This document shows positions 5,838-12,234 of a stretch of 30,055 bases of DNA, in pieces (the first letter of the stretch is position 1; each line of letters starts with the position of its first letter). Source of the stretch: a virus; the IMG/VR virus record IMGVR_UViG_3300032220_000468, positions 1 through 30,055 of that record; one strand, written 5' to 3'. The notes below the pieces were generated by a model. That model searched no databases, was not told the origin of the DNA, and saw only the letters and a program-made list of their open reading frames with translations. Made by a program: the position numbers and the translations under genes.

Positions 5838-5871
5838 GGACTTGACTTTTGTATATCTTGTGTTATAATTA
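5838..5871 (+). promoter_or_regulatory. Promoter for the gene run starting at 5905, with the TTGACTTTTGTA box
   Basis: TTG (5842-5844), 19 bases, TATAATTA (5864-5871). It shares GGACTTGACTTTTGTA with the copy at 5521, and TTGTGTTATA as the later part. Read as a classical promoter it is TTGACT-16-TATAAT, a perfect -10. The transcript would have a leader of about 30 bases containing GAAGGAAC. Confidence 0.7.
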
Positions 5872-5904
5872 GTATAGAAGGAACAAAAAACACCTTATAG
5901 AAAA

Positions 5905-6153
5905 ATGGAAAATCAAACTTACACAATCGGTCAAACATTCAATCCTGGTAAAAACAACAGAAACGAATATCTAACATCTGTAAAACTTACAGACATCCAA
6001 CCTTGTAAATACGGAGGAAACAAATATAAGATGACTTGGTATAGCAAACACGAGATGAACGACGGAACATTCAAGAAATCTCAACGCTCTTGTTGGATGA
6101 ACGGAGCATCAACAATCACTATGTATCTTGAAGAAGGATGGATTGCTCTATAA
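5905..6153 (+). CDS. Hypothetical 82-residue protein
   Basis: No family was recognised. The sequence alternates polar beta segments (QTYTIGQTFNPG, EYLTSVKLTDIQPC, GGNKYKMTWYSKHEM, SQRSCWMNGASTITMYLEEGW), consistent with a compact beta-sheet protein. It is the first gene after the strong promoter at 5838-5871 and is followed by further small genes with gaps of 8-21 bases, so it heads a likely early operon. Confidence 0.6.
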   Translation: MENQTYTIGQTFNPGKNNRNEYLTSVKLTDIQPCKYGGNKYKMTWYSKHEMNDGTFKKSQRSCWMNGASTITMYLEEGWIAL

Positions 6154-6163
6154 AAATAATAAT

Positions 6164-6352
6164 ATGAAAAACTTACTAATCAGCGGAAATACTCTACAAG
6201 AGTGGGACATAGAAGAAGTCCTAACCAATAAGGTTAAATCAAAAGACCAAACAATCTGTGATATGATACAGAGTGATTGGGACAATACCATATCAAGATG
6301 TGGTATGACTTATCTTGAGATAGAACAATTCAACAACACATATAATCAATAA
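6164..6352 (+). CDS. Hypothetical 62-residue protein
   Basis: I use ATG 6164, ten bases after the previous stop, instead of an in-frame ATG at 6128 that overlaps the previous gene. The product begins MKNLLISGNTLQEWDIEEVL, with a small acidic helical region and CGMTYLEIEQFNNTYNQ at the end. The final segment resembles a short dimerisation or recognition helix. No family was recognised. Confidence 0.55.
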   Translation: MKNLLISGNTLQEWDIEEVLTNKVKSKDQTICDMIQSDWDNTISRCGMTYLEIEQFNNTYNQ

Positions 6353-6373
6353 ACAAAATAAAAAATAGAACAA

Positions 6374-6622
6374 ATGGAAACAAGAGAATTAGAACAAAAG
6401 AAAGACGCACTAACAAGAGCGTTATGGGAAGCGTATAACACATTAAATGAGTTATACAATCCACTACAAATCAATTCAATCAAGAAAAAGATTGATGATG
6501 AAATGAATAACTATGGTTATGAAGACCTTGAATATGAAGACAGGGCTTGGAGTAATAGAGTTATAGAAGCAATCAAAGATGTTGATAAAAAAAGAGAGGA
6601 ACTATTAAAATTAGCATTCTAA
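6374..6622 (+). CDS. Hypothetical coiled-coil protein, 82 residues
   Basis: The product is 82 residues, highly charged, and almost wholly helical: ELEQKKDALTRALWEAYNTL at the N-terminus and NRVIEAIKDVDKKREELLKL at the C-terminus, joined by an acidic YGYEDLEYEDRAW stretch. It probably forms a helical hairpin. Function unknown. It sits in the same direction and spacing as its neighbours. Confidence 0.55.
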   Translation: METRELEQKKDALTRALWEAYNTLNELYNPLQINSIKKKIDDEMNNYGYEDLEYEDRAWSNRVIEAIKDVDKKREELLKLAF

Positions 6623-6631
6623 TATAAACTT

Positions 6632-6793
6632 ATGGGAGCACTAAAACAATACCATAACGACTATCTATCAGCAGAGGACTTTGACCTTATGTTTGATGAT
6701 GAATACGAACTATGGTTAGAGAACCATAAAGTAGAAAAAGAAGAATACGAACAAGCCATCGGTGATGGAATAAATCAAAATTATTGTAATTAA
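6632..6793 (+). CDS. Hypothetical acidic 53-residue protein
   Basis: ATG 6632 to TAA 6791-6793 gives 53 residues, very acidic (FDLMFDDEYELWLENHKVEK), ending QAIGDGINQNYCN. It lies in a perfectly spaced slot between the coiled-coil gene and the HNH gene, which starts one base after this stop. The acidic helical character recalls small phage proteins that mimic DNA or inhibit host enzymes, but there is no direct evidence. Confidence 0.5.
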   Translation: MGALKQYHNDYLSAEDFDLMFDDEYELWLENHKVEKEEYEQAIGDGINQNYCN

Positions 6794-6794
6794 A

Positions 6795-7328
6795 ATGAAT
6801 AACGAACAAGAAATATGGAAACAAATACCGATGTATCCAACATACGCAGCATCCAATCTCGGTAGGATAAAGAACATCAAGAAGGATAAGATAATGACCC
6901 AATCACCAAATGATGTGAATAGAGATTATCAAAAGGTATGTATCTCTTACAGGAACAAACCTTACACAAAGAAAGTATCCCGTCTTGTATGGTCGGCATT
7001 CAACGATTGTGAGTGTGAGCTTACCATCAATCATATTGACGGAGACCCTCTAAACAACAACATAAATAATCTTGAATGTATAAGTAATCAGGAGAATTGC
7101 GCGAAGAAGAATATTTATAGGAAGAGGATAAACAAATATAACCTTGATGATGATATGCGTAGGGACATACTAATATCTTACCTGACTAAAGAAAAGTCAG
7201 TATGGGTATTGGCACACGAATACAAAATCCCAAGCAATTATCTCTATACAACTTTTAAGAGACAAAGTTGGAACCACTTATGTTGGAACAACGATACAAT
7301 CAATACAGAGAACTCGCAAGAAAAATAA
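6795..7328 (+). CDS. HNH homing-type endonuclease with NUMOD4 domain
   Basis: This 177-residue protein has a NUMOD4-type start (EIWKQIPMYPTYAASNLGRI, residues about 6-25), then VSRLVWSAF (61-69), then the HNH core NHIDGDPLNNNINNLECIS (79-97). The His-80, the Asn cluster and the downstream NQENC fit the beta-beta-alpha-metal fold that nicks or cuts DNA. A C-terminal HTH-like segment (VWVLAHEYKIPSNYLYTTFK) would give sequence recognition. Such genes are usually free-standing selfish elements, or help packaging or gene conversion in phages. It starts one base after the previous stop, and its 3' end overlaps the sigma-like gene by 49 bases. Confidence 0.85.
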   Translation: MNNEQEIWKQIPMYPTYAASNLGRIKNIKKDKIMTQSPNDVNRDYQKVCISYRNKPYTKKVSRLVWSAFNDCECELTINHIDGDPLNNNINNLECISNQENCAKKNIYRKRINKYNLDDDMRRDILISYLTKEKSVWVLAHEYKIPSNYLYTTFKRQSWNHLCWNNDTINTENSQEK

Positions 7329-7774
7329 CCAAAGGTGATGAGAGGCATATAGACCTATTACACGACATTCTTATTCAACTTGAAACAAACGAGAAATGGA
7401 ATAACTTACAGACACCAGAAGAACAATTATATTTTCTTACCCGCACAATCACAAACCAATTCTACTCCAATAACTCAAAGTTCCAAAGAACATACAGAAA
7501 GTTTAATAGTCAGGTTATAGATATACCAGAGGTAGAAGATGTCCCCTATCAAGACAGACCAAGCATAGAATGGTTAAACAAATTACTTGATAAAGAATTA
7601 AAGAACAATCCCGAAAACTGGTATAATGTGGGGTTATTCAGGATGTATATGGAGCATAGAAAGATTGAACCAATACATAAGAAAACTAAAATACCACGAT
7701 ACTCAATAAGAAACACAATAAACGAAATGAAGTCGTGGGTTAAAATAAAATGGATTGAAGAATGGGAAAAGTAA
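7280..7774 (+). CDS. Sigma-70/ECF-like protein
   Basis: This 164-residue protein uses ATG 7280; a TTG at 7268 is also possible. The N-terminal part, LARKITKGDERHIDLLHDIL then YFLTRTITNQFYSNNS, resembles sigma region 2. That region has a helix carrying DLL-D and a second helix with a Phe/Tyr-rich core. The C-terminal part (PIHKKTKIPRYSIRNTINEMKS) resembles the region-4 HTH. Small proteins of this shape are frequent in Bacteroidota phages upstream of the terminase. It could direct RNA polymerase to late promoters, such as the GATATTTATTAGTA sites. Key promoter-recognition residues cannot be confirmed by eye. It overlaps both neighbours (49 and 13 bases). Confidence 0.6.
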   Translation: MLEQRYNQYRELARKITKGDERHIDLLHDILIQLETNEKWNNLQTPEEQLYFLTRTITNQFYSNNSKFQRTYRKFNSQVIDIPEVEDVPYQDRPSIEWLNKLLDKELKNNPENWYNVGLFRMYMEHRKIEPIHKKTKIPRYSIRNTINEMKSWVKIKWIEEWEK

Positions 7775-7986
7775 AATTAGATAAGAACGATGTTATACTC
7801 ATCAAAGACCTATGTGCGAACACCAGTCTATTAGATAGAGAAATAGCAGAGATGTTCGGTGTATCAAGAAAACACATAAACTCAATAAGAAACGAAACAC
7901 GCTGGAATTATGAATACGGAAAAGACACAGACGACGCAAACAGAAGAGCAATCGAACGAGCAGTTATTCTTCACAGAAAAGGATAG
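7762..7986 (+). CDS. Small HTH DNA-binding protein
   Basis: This 74-residue protein carries a homeodomain-like HTH: LDKNDVILIKDLCA, then DREIAEMFGVSRKHINSIRN (residues about 26-45) with the typical IAEMFGVS turn and an SRKHI recognition helix. The same module is often found at the C-terminus of NUMOD/HNH endonucleases, so it could have come from one, or it may be a separate regulator. It overlaps the sigma-like gene by 13 bases and the next gene by 77, which suggests translational coupling. Confidence 0.68.
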   Translation: MGKVKLDKNDVILIKDLCANTSLLDREIAEMFGVSRKHINSIRNETRWNYEYGKDTDDANRRAIERAVILHRKG

Positions 7987-8281
7987 AGATTGTGAGGAGT
8001 GTGATAAAGAGAAAGAAGTTCAACTATCATTTGGATTATCAACAAGAGAAGAGTGGGATAAAGTAATGAAGTTAAAACTAAAGTATGGACTAACAAGACA
8101 AGAGATGGATTACATATACGGGTTCTATAATAGAGAGTTAAAACAAAATAAGTCGCCAGGTTGTGGTAAATGTTTCGTCAATATCTGTAAAAATCTTGAT
8201 AAAAGATATTCTACGCTAATAAATGATGAGAATAATGAATATCTTTCACCAAATTATGGGGGTAAAATCCGTATAAAGTAA
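7910..8281 (+). CDS. Hypothetical Cys-containing protein upstream of the terminase module
   Basis: This 123-residue protein begins with a polar, Thr/Gln/Glu-rich tail (TEKTQTTQTEEQSNEQ). It then has CEEC (about 28-31), a helical middle (TREEWDKVMKLKLKYGLTRQ), and CGKCFVNIC (about 85-93) before an RYSTLIND helix. The Cys pairs could bind one metal ion. I recall similar proteins near terminase genes in Bacteroidota phages but cannot name a function. The long overlap with the HTH gene (7910-7986) is notable; a later start is possible but would lose the first Cys pair. Confidence 0.55.
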   Translation: MNTEKTQTTQTEEQSNEQLFFTEKDRDCEECDKEKEVQLSFGLSTREEWDKVMKLKLKYGLTRQEMDYIYGFYNRELKQNKSPGCGKCFVNICKNLDKRYSTLINDENNEYLSPNYGGKIRIK

Positions 8282-8437
8282 GGGTAAGAAAAACTGATTG
8301 GTTGATTTTTCATTTTTAATAATTGGGGGAGTTGTAATCTTTTTACTTCTTCCCCATATTTATTTATAGGGAATTGATATTATTTTTAATTTATGGAACA
8401 TTATTTAATACCCTAACTAATAAAACACAAATGACTT
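8282..8437 (+). other. Intergenic region between early and packaging modules
   Basis: These 156 bases have no credible gene; the only ATG frame is seven codons long. They hold a strong hairpin (8324-8356) followed by an ATATTTATTTATAG stretch, which resembles the start-codon element but is not adjacent to a start. The packaging genes then start at 8438 behind an A-rich leader. This is probably a transcription boundary. Confidence 0.5.
8324..8356 (+). terminator. Hairpin, probable terminator or attenuator
   Basis: TGGGGGAG (8324-8331) pairs with CTTCCCCA (8349-8356 as CTTCCCCA) over eight pairs including one GU. Within the loop GTAA (8334-8337) can pair with TTAC (8343-8346). The following sequence (TATTTATTTATAG) is AT-rich but has no clean U-run, so it may be a weak terminator or a control point before the packaging genes. 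Confidence 0.5.
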
Positions 8438-8611
8438 ATGGCAAAGAGTAGCAAAAGAGGTGGGGTTAAAGCTCACAACAAAAGAATTAAAAAGAGAAAC
8501 GAGATATTCACACATATAGAATACCTCAAGAAAAAGATTATTGAAGAAGCAAAAGAACGATATATTCAAGAACAACAAAATAAAGACCAAATTAAAATAC
8601 AAATAAAATGA
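8438..8611 (+). CDS. Small basic protein preceding the small terminase
   Basis: This 57-residue protein begins MAKSSKRGGVKAHNKRIKKR, a strongly basic disordered arm, followed by a charged helix (EYLKKKIIEEAKERYIQEQQ). It probably binds nucleic acid and may assist packaging or regulation. Its TGA overlaps the ATG of the small terminase (ATGA at 8608-8611), a sign of translational coupling and a good argument that it is real. Confidence 0.65.
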   Translation: MAKSSKRGGVKAHNKRIKKRNEIFTHIEYLKKKIIEEAKERYIQEQQNKDQIKIQIK

Positions 8612-9072
8612 CGGACATAATAATTCCTGATGATGAATTACCAATAGAACCATTAGCCCCAAGACCAGCGGGGAGACCAAAGGGTTCATTCTCAAAAAGA
8701 ATGACTGATGTGGAGAAAAGAACATTCATCAACAACGCAGCAAGAGAGATACTTGAAAACCACCTATCCTATAACGAGTTCGTAAAGTATTGTAAGGACA
8801 CATCCAATATGTCTAAATCACAAGCGAACGAGTATTGGACTAAAGTGTGGGTATTACTCAAGAAGAAGTTTGAGTTAGAGAAGGACAAACTAATCCTTAA
8901 ACACACACAGAAGTATTGGGACATATACGAGCAATCCTTGATGTCTAATGACTATACCAACGCAAGACAATCACTAAATGATTTAGCGAAACTACAGGGT
9001 CTAAATGAACCTGATAAAGTCCATATAACAGGGACATCAATTAAATTGAACTTCGGGGAACCAAGTGAATAA
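8608..9072 (+). CDS. terS: Terminase small subunit, putative
   Basis: This 154-residue protein sits immediately before and overlaps the large terminase by eight bases. It has a Pro-rich start with a PRPAGRPKGSFSKRM AT-hook-like basic segment (about 19-32). An HTH-like helical part follows (FINNAAREILENHLSYNEFV, then MSKSQANEYWTKVW), then an oligomerisation helix and a closing segment NDLAKLQGLNEPDK. That last part is typical of small terminases, where a short Leu-Gln-Gly-Leu region precedes the C-terminal tail. Its expected job is recognising phage DNA and loading the large subunit. The call rests on synteny and this pattern. Confidence 0.72.
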   Translation: MTDIIIPDDELPIEPLAPRPAGRPKGSFSKRMTDVEKRTFINNAAREILENHLSYNEFVKYCKDTSNMSKSQANEYWTKVWVLLKKKFELEKDKLILKHTQKYWDIYEQSLMSNDYTNARQSLNDLAKLQGLNEPDKVHITGTSIKLNFGEPSE

Positions 9073-10303
9073 AGAAATAACAGTTCAGGGATTTACCCCG
9101 ACCATAAAACAGAAGGAGATTATAGATGCGTGTTTATCAAAGAACATCAAGTATATCGTCGGTTGTTTTGGGAGACAGGCGGGTAAATCATTTACAGCGA
9201 TGAACCTATTACTCAAGTGGGCATTAGAGGATAATAACTCTGTGTCTATGTGGGTCTCACCAGTATATTCACAAGCAAAAAAAGTATTCACAGAACTTAC
9301 CAACACAATCGCAGGAACATCACTTACCAAGTCAATCAATAAGAGCGAACTAACCATCACATTCATCAACGGGTCAGTAATCTATTTTAGGTCAGGAGAA
9401 CGAGAGGATACTTTAAGAGGATACACCTTGAACTATCTTGTAGTAGATGAAGCAGCATACATCAAAGACGAAGTATGGAACACAGTATTACGACCAACAG
9501 TATTGGTGAATGGTAAGAAGGTATTATTCATCTCAACACCAAAGGGACGGAACTGGTTTTACAATCTTGCGATGAGAGGTATGAGTGATGAATACCCCAC
9601 ATACAAAACATTCTACGCTACATCTTTTGATACACCATTCATTACCGCAGAAGAGTTGGAAGAAGCAAAGTTGTCCCTACCTGAAACAATATACAAACAG
9701 GAGATATTAGCAGAGTTCATAGATGATGGTGGGGAAGTATTCGGTTCATTAAAGAATTGTTGTGTGTTAGACCATTACCCTAACTATGACCCATCCAAAA
9801 AGTATTACGCAGGATTGGACTTTGGAAGACAGAATGACTACACAGTTCTTTTGATACTGAATAGTGAAGGTGAGGTAGTTGATTTTTACAGAGAGAGACA
9901 GAAGAGTTGGGACATCATCATTAGTGAGGTTGTGGTAAAGTTAAAGAAGTGGAGACCAGTATGTTTCGCAGAGGTGAATAGTATAGGTGATGTCTTATAC
10001 GAACAGATTAAAAAACAATACCCCTCCGTTCAACCATTCATTACGAGTAATGATAGTAAGCAGAACCTGATAGAAGATTTGATTATGGGTATGAACGAGA
10101 GCAAATTAAAACTACCCACACAGGAACTCAATACAGACCTATACAAGGAGTTAAGCGTTTTTACATACGAATACTCACCCAAGTCAAGAAAGGTCAAGTA
10201 TGGGTCTCCCAGCGGGTTTCACGATGATACAGTAATATCCCTTGCTTTATCATTCCATTCGTTCAAGAAAAAAGCAACATACGGAACCTATGTGGTAAGG
10301 TAA
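9065..10303 (+). CDS. terL: Terminase large subunit (ATPase/nuclease)
   Basis: This 412-residue protein drives DNA into the prohead by ATP hydrolysis and cuts concatemers. Visible motifs: Walker A GRQAGKS (36-42); Walker B LVVDEA with D128/E129; coupling motif STP (157-159). The RNase H-like nuclease acids are D252 (GLDFGRQND), E303 (FAEVNS) and D387/D388 (GFHDDT). All motor and nuclease residues are present, so it should be active. It starts at GTG 9065, overlapping the small terminase by eight bases. This is the firmest identification in the window. Confidence 0.96.
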   Translation: MNKEITVQGFTPTIKQKEIIDACLSKNIKYIVGCFGRQAGKSFTAMNLLLKWALEDNNSVSMWVSPVYSQAKKVFTELTNTIAGTSLTKSINKSELTITFINGSVIYFRSGEREDTLRGYTLNYLVVDEAAYIKDEVWNTVLRPTVLVNGKKVLFISTPKGRNWFYNLAMRGMSDEYPTYKTFYATSFDTPFITAEELEEAKLSLPETIYKQEILAEFIDDGGEVFGSLKNCCVLDHYPNYDPSKKYYAGLDFGRQNDYTVLLILNSEGEVVDFYRERQKSWDIIISEVVVKLKKWRPVCFAEVNSIGDVLYEQIKKQYPSVQPFITSNDSKQNLIEDLIMGMNESKLKLPTQELNTDLYKELSVFTYEYSPKSRKVKYGSPSGFHDDTVISLALSFHSFKKKATYGTYVVR

Positions 10304-10328
10304 AGTTGTGGATAAAAAAAACAAAAAA

Positions 10329-10342
10329 GATATTTATTTATG
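10329..10342 (+). promoter_or_regulatory. GATATTTATT start-codon element, variant
   Basis: GATATTTATTTATG ends in the ATG at 10340. A TTG lies at 10306-10308, 22 bases before TATTTATT, a slightly long spacing for the Bacteroidota promoter. It may start the neck/tail transcription unit after the terminase. Confidence 0.42.
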
Positions 10343-11032
10343 ATGAAGTTTAATTACAAAGGAAAAGAATACCAAGTTGAAGAACCCACCGTTGAGATGT
10401 GGTCTAAACTAACTCTATTACAAGAATGGACTGATGAGAGAGAGTTTTGCCTAAAGTTATTATCATTCATAACAGGACTTACCGAAGAGGAAATTGAGAA
10501 TAGTGATTATATGGAGGTAGTCAAATTATCCACAGAAATATCCACTTTTCTAAACCAAGATGGGGATAAGTTCTACAACGAGTTCAGTTTCAACAATAAA
10601 AACTACAGATTTCTTGATTTACCCAATTTAACATTCGGTGAGTTTATAGACATAGACACATACCTAACCAAAGAACCCCACGAAAAGAAAAAGGATATGC
10701 CATTACTAATGGCTATGTTATATCGTGAGGTAGATGAGAAAGGAAATTACAAACCTTACAACTCAAAAGAATTACAACTCAAAGCCGAAGAGTTCAAGAA
10801 ACTTCCAGTCAAATATGTTCGTGGTTCTACCAATTTTTTTTTTCATTTAGGGAAAACCTTATCAGGCAATTTTCAGGCCTCTTTTTGGGTCAAGTTGAGA
10901 TTGACGATAAAGATGCTTTGGATACTCGTGAAGTTCGTTCCTTTGATAAGTTTTGGGGTTGGTTCGCTACTCTTGTTTCGCTGGCGAACGAAGACATTAC
11001 AAAAATTGAAGAAATTACTACATATCCGTTAG
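10340..11032 (+). CDS. Neck/tail protein, zero frame (possible tail assembly chaperone)
   Basis: This zero-frame ORF is 230 residues. Roughly the first 168-180 look real: YKGKEYQVEEPTVEMWSKLT, then an acidic helical core, NYRFLDLPNLTFGEFIDID, and KLPVKYVRGSTNFFF. The tail after that (LRLTIKMLWILVKFVPLISF) looks like out-of-frame shadow. The -1 frame instead is clearly coding from about 10885 to 11127. So the gene needs a -1 frameshift, as in the G/GT tail assembly chaperones of long-tailed phages, or the assembly is one base short in the 10-T run. The small, acidic, non-conserved character fits a chaperone, but the tape measure gene is 9 kb away, which is atypical. The function is uncertain. 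Confidence 0.6.
   Translation: MMKFNYKGKEYQVEEPTVEMWSKLTLLQEWTDEREFCLKLLSFITGLTEEEIENSDYMEVVKLSTEISTFLNQDGDKFYNEFSFNNKNYRFLDLPNLTFGEFIDIDTYLTKEPHEKKKDMPLLMAMLYREVDEKGNYKPYNSKELQLKAEEFKKLPVKYVRGSTNFFFHLGKTLSGNFQASFWVKLRLTIKMLWILVKFVPLISFGVGSLLLFRWRTKTLQKLKKLLHIR
10834..10843 (+). other. Ten-T run: candidate -1 frameshift site or indel
   Basis: In the zero frame the run is read AAT TTT TTT TTT CAT, so T TTT TTT is an ideal slippery heptamer for -1 slippage. Slipping here continues for 94 residues to 11127. A second, weaker candidate is the five-T run at 10882-10886. One extra T at 10834-10843 would equally restore the frame. Confidence 0.6.
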
Positions 11033-11127
11033 TATTCGTCCTCAACTATTTATCATATAGTAAGGACATCAACGACATAAGAAGAAGAGACGCACAGAAA
11101 CAACAACAACAAATGAAAAACAGATAA
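10843..11127 (+). CDS. Frameshifted C-terminal part of the gene at 10340
   Basis: This is the -1 frame relative to the gene at 10340. From about 10885 the frame is convincingly coding (GQVEIDDKDALDTREVRSFD, then WGWFATLVSLANEDITKIEE, then a Gln/Arg-rich end). It has typical acidic/hydrophobic spacing and GAN-type codons, while the zero frame has none. With slippage in the T run the full product is about 262 residues. The GWF...LA..DITK.EE pattern recalls proteins I associate with Bacteroidota phages, where both halves belong to one polypeptide. An independent internal start (GTG or TTG near 10885) is less likely. The next gene starts at 11129. Confidence 0.65.
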   Translation, partial: SFRENLIRQFSGLFLGQVEIDDKDALDTREVRSFDKFWGWFATLVSLANEDITKIEEITTYPLVFVLNYLSYSKDINDIRRRDAQKQQQQMKNR

Positions 11128-11128
11128 T

Positions 11129-11677
11129 ATGGCAAACGCAGTAGGCTACTATAATTTTAAGAAGATAATGGATTTGTTGAGACAATTAGCAGATTACCAC
11201 GAACAAATACAATCGTGGGGATTTGGTGATGTAGAACAACTTATCTATCAAACAGAGATGAGGTTGAAACAAGACAACACACAAATCAATCAAGCCCCAT
11301 TCTATCCTGCTATGTGGGTTATACCTGAATTAGCAAGAACCGATGGTAAAGAAACAACCTATGAGTTTAACATACTCATAATGGATATACAAAATCTTAA
11401 AAACTTTGATAATGAGTTAGACACCTATAGTGATACATTAGATATTCTAAAGGATGTAATAGCTCAATTAAAATACGCAACAGGTATGGAATGTTATTGC
11501 CAGTTGGATATAGATTATCCTATTGATATGACCCCATTTGGTGAGGCTTACGATGACTTTGTAAATGGATGGAGTGGTAGGATTAGATTGAGAGTTCCTG
11601 ACGCTATAAACAGGTGTATTGCTCCTTATGCGGAGTTCCCACCTTGTGATAATAATAGTGATGGAGCAAGCAACTAA
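11129..11677 (+). CDS. Tail terminator / tail completion protein, putative
   Basis: This 182-residue protein starts one base after the previous stop. An N-terminal helix (NFKKIMDLLRQLADYHEQI) is followed by a beta-rich part with AMWVIPELARTDGKETTYEF, NILIMDIQNL, a helix (TLDILKDVIAQLKYA), and a strand/loop QLDIDYPIDMTPFGEAYDD before GRIRLRVPD. This alpha-beta layout matches phage tail terminator/neck proteins that cap the tail tube. The C-terminal tail has Cys and Asn. It lies next to an HK97-gp10-like gene, the usual neck neighbourhood. The assignment is by layout and position. Confidence 0.55.
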   Translation: MANAVGYYNFKKIMDLLRQLADYHEQIQSWGFGDVEQLIYQTEMRLKQDNTQINQAPFYPAMWVIPELARTDGKETTYEFNILIMDIQNLKNFDNELDTYSDTLDILKDVIAQLKYATGMECYCQLDIDYPIDMTPFGEAYDDFVNGWSGRIRLRVPDAINRCIAPYAEFPPCDNNSDGASN

Positions 11678-12233
11678 ATATCAATTCTATTCGTTCCAAC
11701 AAATACCACAACCAAACTTTGATGCGGCTATGGAGGAACTTGCTGCCAAGTTTCAAGAAGCACTCAAAACCAATTTAGCAAAACCATATCCATACGCACC
11801 AGGATTTTTCGGTCAAAAACCAAAAAAAGGTATTAGGGATATGAAGAAGAAAACAGGTAATCTATACAACTCCATAAATGTTTCATTTGACCCCGAGACA
11901 AATAAAATGAAGGTTAAAATGTTGGACTATTGGAGGAATGTAAATGATGGAAGACAACCAGGAAAATATGTCCCACTCAAGCCATTAGAAAAATGGATTA
12001 GAAACAAAGGATTAAACAGAGATACAAAAGGTAGATTTAAGAAGTTTAATATAAAAGGAATAGCAGCAGCAATATCCAAGTCAATTAAAGAGAATGGTAT
12101 TCAACCAACAAACTTCTATGATGATAGTTTTGATGTCTTTATTAAAGAGTTTAATAAACCTGATGGGCCTGCTTCTCAACTTGGAATGGACTTACAAACC
12201 TTCCTAATTAAAATAATTCAACAACCAGAATAA
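11661..12233 (+). CDS. HK97-gp10-like neck/tail completion protein
   Basis: I take ATG 11661 (MEQATKYQFY), which overlaps the previous gene by 17 bases. An in-frame ATG at 11619 would add an implausible hydrophobic start. The 190-residue product carries the gp10-like hallmark: DMKKKTGNLYNSINVSFD (the loop with TGNLxxSI), then MLDYWRNVNDGRQPGKYVPL and a KPLEKWIRNKG helix, all in the family's order. These proteins connect the head to the tail tube. A basic middle (RFKKFNIKGIAAAISKSIKE) follows, then an ordinary helical end. Confidence 0.75.
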   Translation: MEQATKYQFYSFQQIPQPNFDAAMEELAAKFQEALKTNLAKPYPYAPGFFGQKPKKGIRDMKKKTGNLYNSINVSFDPETNKMKVKMLDYWRNVNDGRQPGKYVPLKPLEKWIRNKGLNRDTKGRFKKFNIKGIAAAISKSIKENGIQPTNFYDDSFDVFIKEFNKPDGPASQLGMDLQTFLIKIIQQPE

Positions 12234-12234
12234 T

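Noticed and set aside
9085-9369. Reverse ORF inside the large terminase gene
   Set aside because: The forward strand carries all terminase motifs; the reverse frame shows no motif or promoter.
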